From Bacillota bacterium (GTDB lineage: Bacteria > Bacillota > Clostridia > Christensenellales > DTU072): DNA of 34,026 nt. Within the stretch, counting starts at the first letter, position 1, and the number at the start of each line of letters is the position of its first letter. The DNA is taken from NCBI GenBank assembly GCA_009781445.1, contig WQYD01000014.1, positions 1 through 34,026 of the forward strand, in the 5' to 3' direction. Positions 7,185 to 18,000 of this stretch are shown here, piece after piece. The translations under genes and the position numbers were made by a program. Under the pieces are notes generated by a model. That model was not told the origin of the DNA. It made no database searches and was given only the letters and a program-made list of their open reading frames with translations.

Positions 7185-8699
7185 ATGGATAAAGCAAAGG
7201 TAAGCAGGTTTTTAAAAATGAATAGCTACAGCGCGGGTGATGCGCTGGGCGGTGCTATACCTCAGCTTACCTCGCTTTACTATTTATCCTTTTTACTGCT
7301 TGTGGTGGAAATGAACCCTTTTCTTGCAGGGCTTGTGGTGGCAATAGGCAGGATTTGGGACGGAATTACTGATCCCGTAATGGGTGTGATTGTGGATAGA
7401 ACGCGCACGCGCTTTGGCAGTTGCCGTCCTTTCTTTCTTTTGGCTACCGTCCCTATTTTCGCAGGAAATGTGCTTTTATGGAGTGCGTTCGGGATACAGG
7501 GGCAGGCTTCGCAATTTGCTTACTTCACATTTGCTTATATGTTTTACACCTCTGCGCTTACCATAGGAATTGTGCCTTATGAAGCACTTTTGCCCAAAAT
7601 TGTGGATAGCTATAAAGAACGCATAAGCTATTCAAGCCTAAGAATGATTTATTCGGGCATTATGTGCGTGCTTGTGGTTTATATTTATGAACTCATGATC
7701 CCTGTAAGCGGAACTAACCCCCTTTCACCTGCCTTTCAAGATAAATTTACCGTAATGGGGATAGTGATAGGCGTGATTTTTGCCCTGCCCCTTGTGATTA
7801 CTTTTTTTGGAACAAAAGAGAAAAACCTGCCCCCTCTTGATTTGAATAAGAAAAGTTTTAAAGAAACGCTTAAGGAAATCTTAGTTAGCTACAAGCAGGT
7901 GCTTTCAAGCAAAACTTTTAGGAAATATTTTTATTTAACACTGCTTGCCGTGTTTATATCCGCTTCGGTGCTTGCCACGCTTGCGATATTCGTTTATGTT
8001 CTTTACGGAAACATTGAAAATTTTGTGCTTACATTTACATTGCTTTTTGTGGTGATTAACTTAAAAGGCGCGGTGGAAATTGCATTTTTTGTGCCGAATG
8101 TGATAATGATGAAAAAGAAAAGCAAGCATATGCCATATCTTGTGGATTTACCGCTTTTGGCAGTGGCTTGCGTGATTGTGCTGTTCGTTTCACCCACCAC
8201 CCCTATTTGGCTTTTCCTTTTGGCAATGTGCTTTTTGGGTGCGGGGTTTTCTTGCCTTGGCTTTGTGCCGATGTCCTTACTGCCCGATCTTACAGATGTG
8301 TACGAATTGATGTACGGCAAGCGCGCGGAAGGAATTAACGCAGGGTTAAACACGCTTGGCAAAAAACTTGTGAGTGGCATAACGGTTGCCCTGTTCGGCT
8401 TTATTCTTGGCGCGTTCGGGCTTAACAGCGGTGATTTAACTTATGACGGCGGTGAGGTTTCAAGCGGGACACTTACCGCTTTAAAAATTATGTTCTGCGC
8501 CCTGCCGATTGTTGCTTCCGTAATTATGGTGGCAATAAGCCGAACTTATCGCCTTGACGAAAAACGGCACAATATGATTAAAGCCCTAATCCTCAAAATG
8601 AACGAAACAGGCGAAAGCGAAGCCACCGCAGAAGAAATTTTAGAAGTTGAAAAGATTACCGGGAAGAAGTGGGAAGAGATGTGGATTGGTGAAAAATAA
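7185..8699 (+). CDS. GPH-family (MelB-like) sugar:cation symporter
   Basis: A 504-aa polytopic membrane protein with about 12 predicted helices. The family signature DGITDPVMGVIVDRTRTRFG lies near residues 61-80, followed by CRPFFLL. The second-half signature is reduced to LLPDLTDVYELMYGKR near 365-380, also typical of the GPH group. The family imports glycosides, pentosides and hexuronides with Na+ or H+; the substrate here is unknown. It shares family, but no close sequence identity that I can see, with the minus-strand symporter at 20868-22361. The pair flank the giant lipoprotein gene. The gene is convergent with that gene across a hairpin-rich region. No good ribosome binding site is visible before the ATG. 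Confidence 0.88.
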   Translation: MDKAKVSRFLKMNSYSAGDALGGAIPQLTSLYYLSFLLLVVEMNPFLAGLVVAIGRIWDGITDPVMGVIVDRTRTRFGSCRPFFLLATVPIFAGNVLLWSAFGIQGQASQFAYFTFAYMFYTSALTIGIVPYEALLPKIVDSYKERISYSSLRMIYSGIMCVLVVYIYELMIPVSGTNPLSPAFQDKFTVMGIVIGVIFALPLVITFFGTKEKNLPPLDLNKKSFKETLKEILVSYKQVLSSKTFRKYFYLTLLAVFISASVLATLAIFVYVLYGNIENFVLTFTLLFVVINLKGAVEIAFFVPNVIMMKKKSKHMPYLVDLPLLAVACVIVLFVSPTTPIWLFLLAMCFLGAGFSCLGFVPMSLLPDLTDVYELMYGKRAEGINAGLNTLGKKLVSGITVALFGFILGAFGLNSGDLTYDGGEVSSGTLTALKIMFCALPIVASVIMVAISRTYRLDEKRHNMIKALILKMNETGESEATAEEILEVEKITGKKWEEMWIGEK

Positions 8700-8713
8700 T
8701 TGAAAATTATTTT

Positions 8714-8838
8714 TCAATTCAGAATTAAGAATTCAGAATTAAGAATTGTGGATTAATCCGTAACTGCCCCGAAGTGGGCAGGATATGCATAACCGTGGGT
8801 GCAACCCACGGCACAAGCGACAAGGGCGAAACAGCCAC
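8714..8838 (+). repeat. Hairpin module plus ATTCTGA-type cassette, copy 2
   Basis: Inverted counterpart of 18-147. TTCAGAA/TTAAGAA 7-mers are followed by TGGATTAATCCG, the stem CTGCCC...GGGCAG, GGATATGCATAA, and the stem CCGTGGGTGCAACCCACGG. After that comes GCACAAGCGACA, with CAGCCACC further on. Two short plus-strand ORFs in the track (8774-8974 and 8785-8982) only translate this repeat. Confidence 0.75.
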
Positions 8839-8849
8839 CCCAAACAAAA

Positions 8850-8886
8850 CCCCGCCCCTACCTGCCTTTGGCAGGAAGGGGCGGGG
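8850..8886 (-). terminator. Strong GC-rich hairpin terminator between convergent genes
   Basis: CCCCGCCCCT pairs with AGGGGCGGGG and the inner CCTGCC pairs with GGCAGG, leaving a 3-nt loop and one A-A mismatch. On the minus strand it is followed by TTTTGTTTGG, a T-rich tail suited to ending the giant lipoprotein transcript. It may also slow plus-strand transcription from the symporter gene. Confidence 0.65.
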
Positions 8887-8899
8887 TATATTTATATAC

Positions 8900-9004
8900 G
8901 CTCACTCTCTCATGCCCCGCGCTACGCTAACGCTTGCACAGGGTTATGCACATTGCGCCCCTCTGGGGCTTTAGCGGACTAATTAATAATGAGATTTAGA
9001 TTCC
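8900..9004 (-). repeat. Diverged hairpin module (copy 3) with core copy 4
   Basis: On the minus strand the core GGAATCTAAATCTCATTATT (8985-9004) is followed by the joint TAATTAGTCCGC, a GCCCC/GGGGC hairpin, a TGTGCATAACC linker and CAAGCG. This is the same order of parts as the hairpin modules at 18-147 and 8714-8838, but with different stem sequences. Confidence 0.6.
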
Positions 9005-9010
9005 ATAATT

Positions 9011-9092
9011 CGTACTTCGTACCTTGTACTTCGTACTTCTCAATAATGATATTTAGATTCCGCCATTCTGAATTCTGAATTCTGAATTCTTA
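9011..9092 (-). repeat. CGTACTT cassette, core copy 5, ATTCTGA cassette
   Basis: Four CGTACTT-type units (9011-9038), then a minus-oriented core (9042-9061), a 3-nt spacer GCC, then four ATTCTGA-type units (9065-9092). The last unit contains the TAA stop codon of the minus-strand giant gene (9090-9092). Confidence 0.8.
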
Positions 9093-12000
9093 ATTAATTC
9101 TCAAATCCCCCACACCCAATCCATTAGCATTTGTATGAATTAAATATGTGTATCCAAACGGCGTAACGAAGTTTGTGTCGTTTTCTATTTCTTCTGTGTG
9201 TATTGAATTGTTTTGCCCGAAAATCCAACCTGAGGGGACGCTTGTGGTGGGGAATTTTCCGCTTACGCTAAGCGGTGTGCCGTTAAACGAAACGAATACT
9301 TCTGAATAAGCAGGCGCAACGCTAAAGCCTGCAATATCACCGAATACCGCTAACCTTGAGATTGAAACGCTTATGGTTTGTTCGCTACCGTTAAATAGAT
9401 TTACATTTGTGGCTAAAGGTTGCAAGCGGAACTCTGTACCGTTATACACGAAAGCAAAGTAAAGGGTTCGTAAGTCATGATCATAAATAAGTGAGAGGCT
9501 TCGTGCAGTTGGGCTTTCGACATTCTTTTCGGTTGAGGCAATAACGAACCTAAGGTTTGAACCGCTATTTTCTTCCGCGGTAAAGGTTAAAGACGCTTGG
9601 GTTACGGCGCGCAGTGCCATTTCACCGAATGAGTTTGCCACTGCAAATTTTTGGTTTTGTGGAACAATGAATCCCGCTTCGCTTACGCGCTGAACATAAT
9701 TTCCGCCAAGTGTGAAATCGTAATTAAATCTGTGGTGTTCGGTGTTAAACAACGCGCGCGACAAGTTCAAAATCATATTGGACGCCGAAATTCCTGCTGT
9801 GCGCCCTATTTTATTAAGGCAAAGATCAAAGAAATCACTTGCGGTAAAGGCTTCGGCATAACCCGTGGGGACGACATAGCCCGTAAATTCAAAGCGTGAA
9901 TCAAATATATAAGAATATAAAAGCACGCCGTTTTCATAAAGCTCAAACACCACTCTTGCGCCCGAATTTTCCCTGCTAAAGGCGTCATAATATAAATCAG
10001 CCGTGTAAATTGCACCGCTGTTCCAATCAATAGAGGGCAAATCAAAGTAAGCGGTTTTTCTATTTACGCTTAAATATATTGTGGCTTCGTAATTATCTAT
10101 TGCCTCATTGTAAACCAAAGCAAGCACCGAATTATAGTAGCTTTCAAGCCCCACAGGGATTTGCCAAATTTTACCGATATAAGCGTTGTTCGTGAGTTGC
10201 GCTTCGTTTGTGCCGAACTTGGCATAGAACACTGATTCGGAATCCGAATCAGGCGCGGTATTATTAACAGAGAAGGAAAGGGAAACACTGCTGTAAGTGC
10301 CTGAACTGCTTGGCGTAATCCCAATATTTCTTATCTGGTTAGGCGCGGGGATTTCCACAGGGTTGTGTTCGGTAATTACTTCCCCTGCAAGAATGGTGGC
10401 TGATTTATAAGAGTGGGTTACGATAAGCGTAAGCACATAGTGCGAAATCAAGTTGCCGTTAAGATAAACCCTTAATTCCGCAGTGTGAACACCAAGAGAG
10501 GGATTAACCATAGTGTCTGCAAAGGGATTGGCGTAAGTTAATAAAGCAATCGGATTATTATTAAATAGGTAAGACAGCGTATAGCCCTCTGCTTTGGGGG
10601 TTTTAATGTTAAAGAGATTTTCAAGCGGAAGATACACACTATCAAAGCCTTCGGCAACATAAACGAACGATTGAGAACCGTGAGGTAGCACAAGCGTGCC
10701 ATAGTCGTCCTTATATCCTTGGCGCATTGTGTTAAAGTGGCGAACCCACACTCTAAGCCCCGAAATATCAAAAGCAGTTTCAGAATTATCGGTGGCGGTG
10801 TACGCGTCAAACGGAACGGATACAAGCAGGCTTTCGTCATTGATCACAATTAAGATTGTGTTAGTGAATTTGTTATAATAAATCTTTATTGTGTGCGTGA
10901 AGCCGTTAAATAGGTTAATACCGCTTAAGTTAATGGGAATAAATGTGGGAACACTATCCTTAATTGCCACGATATTCGCGCCTATTCCGCCGATAACAAG
11001 CATAAGCGAATCCGCATTCATGCTTCCGTTAATTAAAAGCGTGAATGAGAAATTGTGAACGGAATTAGGAATGAATTTGAACGCGGAATCAATAACATCG
11101 TAATTTCCTGTGCCTGCGGTTACCGAAACGAACTGCGCATAGGTATCCTCAGGGACATTTATTTCTTTTCCGTACACAAGGCTTTCCGAACCGCTACCAA
11201 GAACAAAGTCATGCGTGAAATGCTGTGAACTTTGAGAGAACACACGCAATATGAAATCATACTGATCCGAAAGGTTTGTAAGGGTTCGCCTCAGGTTAAA
11301 CAAATCGCCCACGGTTTGCAGGGCAAAACCAGCTGTGTAAAAGTCGTTTAGTTCAATAAAGGTGCCATTTTCCCATTCTGAACCGATAGGCATTTTATCA
11401 AAGCGCGGAATATTCAGTATGTTTAGCGCAAACTGATCTTGAAACCAAAGCACAACGCTTTCGTTGCTGTCGTTTGCCATATTGCTCGGCAAACCGCCGT
11501 CCATTCGTATTTCGCTTGCGGTGATTGAACGCCTGTAAATAAGCCCGCTTTCGGTTAAGAACTCAACCACGATTTTGCCAAAATCAACCGAACCGCCCTC
11601 ACCTCTTAATAAGATAAACTCTTGCTCTGCGTGTGCCATTTCGGTGATTTGTGAGTACACATTTGCTTTTACGGGTTTGGTTTCTTTAACTGTGTAATTA
11701 GTGTGCGCGCAGTTATTTGTTCCGCATGGGATTTCCCTCTTGCAGGCAAGTGAGAAACCGCCAAGCGAAAGGTTAACCTTGCCAAGCGCGGTGGGCGAAT
11801 CTATAGTGTGGGTGGGGGTAAATTCGCGCCCAAGAATATGGTGCGCACCGCCCTGCCCTGATTCGGTTCTAAAAATATTAAAATACTGTTCACCGTACGG
11901 AAGCAGAGTGGAAGCACCTGAATCGCGAAGCCAAGTAAATATAAAATCACGGTGCCAATAGTAACCGCTGTGAACCTCGTAAAAATCAATAGGTACTATA

Positions 12001-15000
12001 TCTGTTTCGCCTGTTTCGGGGTCTTCAACCTCTTCATATCTGATTTCGTTGCTAACCATGTACGGCGTTATAGCCCATGTACTTGTGTTTGAGGAAGTTA
12101 GCCTTATATTTAACTCTTTATCAAGTTCAACCGATAGTTCAGCACGCGTAACCGTGAAAGGCGTACTTATAACATTAAATTCATAGTTTTCATGAGTTGC
12201 GAAATCATTTTCGCCAAATGTAAACCTGCCTGCGCCCAAATCAAACTCTAAACCTGTGTCAAACACATTCTTTTTAAAATTGATAAGGGGGTTAAGGCTG
12301 TTTAGCTTGCTGTTATCAGCGTTATCATTATTCCTGTAACCGTTTGTGCCTATGAAAAGCGCAAATTCGGTGCTTTTTACAGGCATGATTCCGTTAGTTT
12401 CCGCGAACATTCCGTACGCAAACTCAATATGCTTAATTCCGCCTGCCGTTCTGATTTCAATATCAAGCCTTGCGCGCACAATTTCAAAATCGTATTCGCC
12501 CTCAAACACAAAGATATAATCCGTGATTCCGTAATCGGAAGCAATGGGGGTATTAAAGCCCACAGAGTGTATTCCGCTGTTAACGCCTGTTCTTACATTG
12601 CCACCGCCACCTTCGTCTTCGCTATTCCAAAACGCCACAAATTCATTTATAGGCACGCTGTTAAGAAGTGCCAAAAACCCTAAGTTTTCAGCGTCATTAT
12701 ATCTAAAGCCCTTATATGTAATGCTGAAGTTAAGATCGCCATACTCACGGGACAAAAGGTTGCTAAAGCCTGCGTCTATCTCAAGCACGGCAGGTTTAAC
12801 CACAAGCGTGCCTTCAAGAACCATAATCTCATAATTATTTGCTAAGAAACCTGTGGCGGTAAGCGTGTACTGCCCTGCACGCGGTTGTGCAGACACGGTA
12901 TCCATATTAAGAATGATATTCTCGCCCTGCCACAAAATATATCTTGCGCCTGCGCCCATTATAACGCTTTGCCAAATATCGCCTGCAAGAATACCGCCCT
13001 CAACCGTTCCGCCGTTCACGACATAACTTGGCAAATAAGTCCAACGGTTCATAAGCAACATATATTCAAGATCTGTGCCGTACGAAATAAGCGGATTATC
13101 TTCACCCAAACCGCTTCCGATATTTTGAGTAAGCTGAATGTATGCTACCTTTCTTGTGATATGAAGCCTGCCGGGGCTTGTGATAAAGATATCCAAATTA
13201 TGCTTATCTTTATTGGCAAAAGAGGACATATCAATTCCGTAGCCACCTTGAATAACGCGCAATTTGCCTGCGTCTGTTTTGTCATTCAGCGTGTACGCCG
13301 AGGGGGATAGCACAGGTTTGCCCACTATCTCACTGTCAAAAGCGTTTGTTACCACGCCGTTAACCATAACGCGGTAAGTAAAGCCAAGATCTTGAAACCT
13401 GTCTTCGTCTTCGCCGTCTTTCCAATCCACAGTGCCGTATTCCATGTAAAGATTATCCACATAAATATCTACTCTTAATGCGGTAATCGTTACCACATTG
13501 TTGCTTTGAAGATTATAAATGCGGTTAGGATCTCTTGAACCGCGCAACACCACATTATATGTTCCTGCGTCTTTAAGGGAAGAATCAGCACCGCCGTCCC
13601 TTGGGGTTACGATAAACGCAATATAATTAAGTTCTTTAAGAATAAGGGCATTAAGTGAGGACATAAGCCCGTTAAGTACAGTAATCAACGCGGTAGCTTG
13701 GGCTAAAGAGGTACTGCCTTCGCTAAAATCGGTGGCGGTGTTTAGCACATGAAGAAGTTCGGTAAGCCTGCCGAAAAGTGTGTTCGTTCCTGCCCCTGCT
13801 ATCAGGCTGATAATTTCATTATAATTTGAATTATCTGTGCCGTTATCATTCTTCTTTAAATGTTCTATTCCGCCCTCTGAAATTATCTTATCATAAAGCC
13901 TTGTTAATTCTGACTGCGCGGTATTTGCGCGATCTATCACAAGCGAAAGGGGTGAAGGCACAATCACGCGGTTAAACGCGCCCCTTGAATCGTTAAGAAG
14001 CCCCATGAGTTCCGTGAGGAAAGAATCCATTATATCAAATTCGGATTCTAAGCGGTAATTCCTTATTCTTGGGGGTGTGCCTGCCGTTTGGGGCAATGCA
14101 AGGGTGGAAAGTTCAAACAGCCAAGGCATACCGCTATAGGGGCGGACATGCTGTTCTATACGCACATTAACAGTGGCTTTTGTGATTTCAAATTGATAGA
14201 AATCAGCAAGCAACCTAACGGTGTGGTTTAAATTTTGCGTGGAAACGCTGATTGCGTACCGCCCTGCATCGCCGAGGACTTGCCCGTCTGTGGGGGTGAA
14301 CACAAAATCAATCATATCAGAGGTGAATCCGCTATCTGAACCGATTTGCAGGTTTCTTATTGCGGGGGGTTGCCCGTTATACGGTTGAATTAAAGAACCC
14401 GCGGGAATATCAATCAGAACAAGGCGCGGAAGGATTTTAACATAATATTCCTTATCAAGCTGAATGAGGTAATTTGTGTTAAAGTGTTGGAAGGTGTACA
14501 CAAGGTAGCTATCAATTTCGCCGTTGAGGTATTTAACATCTGAGGGTTGCCAATCGTCCCTGCCTTCGGTAAGCCTTACCGCCACATTGAAGCTAATATC
14601 CCAAGGTGTGCCGTTAGTTTCGTACACCCCGAAGTCCCCTGCGTTTCTTTCCATGCGGATATTTTGAGAACTGTACACCGTGGTGAAAACTGCTGTGTTT
14701 CCATTATCCGATTCAAGGGTTAAAAGCAAACTTTCGTAAAGCCTTACTTCAAGAACTTTTTGAAGAATTTCAAAGCTAACTTCCACCGTTCTTAAATCCA
14801 CGAAAACACCTTGGGAAATTTCGTAATCTTCAAGAGTATAGTTATTTGCACCGCCACCTGTGATAGATAGAATTCTCACGCTGTAACCGCCTGCGTTAAG
14901 CACCGTGGAAGCACCCACAAGCTGAAGCACCACACTCACAGAATCGCTACCGATTTCCTGCCCGAATTCGTTATAAACCAAGCGAACCACGGCGGGGTTT

Positions 15001-18000
15001 ATTCTTGCGGAATAACCAAACGCATTGCCACTGTACTCTTCGCCGTCAGGCAGTTCAAAGATAATATCGTTAAATGAAATAGGCGCGCCAAGAATTTCAA
15101 AGCTATGCGCCATGCCGTCTGCGGAACTAACATTGTAATTGCGATCCAAATTCGTGATAACCACAGGATAATTTCCCCGCCCTCTTAATGGGTTATCAAG
15201 CGAAACTCTAACCACGCTGTCCCTGTTGAAACCTTGGGGCGCAAACGGAACTTCGCTTAAAGGATTATCCACAAGCATAAAGCCTTTAACTTCGGCGACT
15301 TTACCGTCATAAACCTTTTCAAGATCACTTGGGGCAAATTTCACATAAAGCTGTTTCACAATTATTTGGAATATACCCCTGTCACCGTCATTTAAAACAG
15401 AGAAGCTGTAATTGGTGTTTTTACTTATAATATCGTCTATATCAATATAATAATCACCCATTTCTTCGCCTGCGGTGCGCTTTAGAATCCCGATAAGTTC
15501 GGTTAGGTGTCCGTTAAATACGGCAGTGAAACCGCCGATAGGATCATTGTCCCCGAATTCTTTGAAAGCATTATGGATAAGCACGCTTACTTCTTTTTGC
15601 AAAATTGTGAGGTTTGCGCTTGCGTAGTGGATTATGTAATTATTATAAGCATTCCAAACGCCTTCCGCATTTACCTCTGTGAACTCAGCGGAAATTTGGT
15701 AAACACCTGCGTCTGAAAGCGTTTCGGCTAAGCAGGTAAAGTTTAATCTGCCAAGCGCGCCCACGGTTAAGCCAACCATGTTTTCAAACGGATAAGCGAA
15801 TGCATACGAACCACCGCCGTTAGGCGCGCCGTCTATAAACCTGTTATATGTAACGCTGAATGAGGGGTTTTCTTCACCGAAAATCTTGCTTGCGCCTGAC
15901 ACGGTAACATAGAGATTTCTTGGCACGACTTCAACCGTGAAGCCCTTATCAAGAATCACATTGTAGTTTATATCCATTAAGCCAAGAGTTCCGCGCAAAA
16001 TGTCATAAAGCCCCACATTATGAACCCACATATTCGCCCCCGGCACAAGAACCATGCCTTCGGTTTCGGTTCCGTCATCTAAAATCCGCCCGAATGTCAG
16101 GCTTCCGTTAGGGTTCAAAAATTCGTCTGCAAACAGCCCTGTGTTGGGGATATTATTGCCCTGCCCGTCCTTAACTGCTGAGGCTTGCCACGGTATTGAA
16201 ACGCCCTGCACAGGCCCGTACTCAATCACGATATTTTCAGGGGTAACGAAAACATCTCTTGTAAAGATTTCCATTAAACAGCCGTCTTCGTAAATTATAT
16301 TGTAATTATTGCTGATTGCCGAAGACAGCCTTAATTCATAAATGCCTGCATTGGTTGTGTTAGATAAATTGTGGTTTACCAAATTCCTCAAGGCAACCAA
16401 ATTAAAGAGGCTAACTGAATATTCCGAACCGCTAATCATGAAGTAAAGCGCGTAACCGCCCGAAGTTTGTTCTGCAAACTGAACGGAATTAAAACTTTCG
16501 TTGAACGCAAAGGGCTTCGCGTTTTCGTCCTTTGTGCCTGAGGGCGAAGAACCCACCGCATAAAGATAAAGTTTTGGCATATCTTGCCCGTAAATTTTAG
16601 AACTGTCCTCAAGCCCGATATATATATTGCGCGGTTTGATTTCAAGGCGTTTTGAATTTATGCTTGTGGTTTTAAACGAATTGTGAACCAAATCAATGCC
16701 ACCTGTGGGCGCACCAAAGCCGTCTATTCCGCCTATCAGCGAATTGTACGAAACAATTATGTAATATAGCCCTGCTTCGGTGGGAATTTGCAAGAATTGC
16801 CCGTGCATTGAGGGGGTGCTTTCGTAAAGGTTATAAAGCGCATGGGGGACATATTCCACAGTGAACCGCCAATCCGCAAATGCGTTAGCTGTGCTTTGAT
16901 CGTACGAAGTGAAACCGCTAACCCCGATTTTGGGCATTCTATCCTGCATATCCTGCCCGATTTCGCCGTAAATAAATTCATACACAGGTGAGGAATCTTC
17001 ATAATCGGGTGAAGCGTTTCTTCTATCACGCATGATAATATCGTAATGCGTTTCGTACCGCCTGCCTTCATTCCAATAAATGAATATCCTTTGGGAAACA
17101 GGGGGTGCGCCTGTGTCCAGTTCGCTATTATTAAACCTTTCAATATTTATATAAAAATCGCTGTTAGAATTTGAGTTTGTGCCTATGGACGCATTGAAGA
17201 AGTCGGCAACGCGGATTGTTCCGTTATTATAATAAAGGGTTATTGAACCAAGTTCGCCGTTATCGTCCCTTATTGAGAAAGCCTCATGTTCCACATACAT
17301 ATATTTGGGCATATTGCGGATAGCGATATTTATAAGCTGTTTTTCGGCAATATTCAGCACAACCGTATCCCAAGCTACCAAACCGTCTAATTCGTAGCGG
17401 ATATCAAGGCGGATATTATTGCCTGTTATTCCGCTGTCCTTATCGTAGCCGAAAGGATTATTGGCTGAACGCTGAATATGTTCGCGCATTAAAGGCACAT
17501 TATATTCATCGCCGTTATTGAACACGATTCTTAGCCTTGCCGTTAAAAGATTAAGATCCATGCCCTCAATAACATTAAATACCGCCTGTGTGGAATGCAC
17601 GGAATGAAGCTGGCGGGGCGTAACATTAACTTCAATAGGAAGCCAGCAATCACCGCTTAAATCTTGATAATAGAGTTGCGGATTCTGTGTGCCTGTGTTT
17701 GCCTTATTGTATCCCACCACTCTGAGGCTTGTGCCGTCCCCTGCAAGTTCGCCGAGAGGAACGGTTGTCCGCGTGGTATTGTCGCTATAAGTTATGATTA
17801 CATCAAGCGTCCAAAGATTTAAGCCGTTTGCTGTGGGATAGGCAATAAGCTGTCCTAAAACGGTGCTAAAAAGCACAAAATCAATGTTTTGAATGAGTTC
17901 TATGCGCGGTGTTCCGCTTGCCCATTCCAATCTGATAGGCACAAGAGAGGCTATTTCCACGGTAAACGAACCGGTGAAAAACAAGCTATCCCCTGCGGAA

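Noticed and set aside
8774-8982. Two overlapping short plus-strand ORFs of 65-66 aa
   Set aside because: They translate the hairpin module and terminator and have no ribosome binding site or recognisable protein features.
12885-13310. 141-aa plus-strand ORF opposite the giant lipoprotein gene
   Set aside because: It is a shadow of a long real gene, with no ribosome binding site or recognisable domain; the other antisense ORFs in this region are treated the same way.
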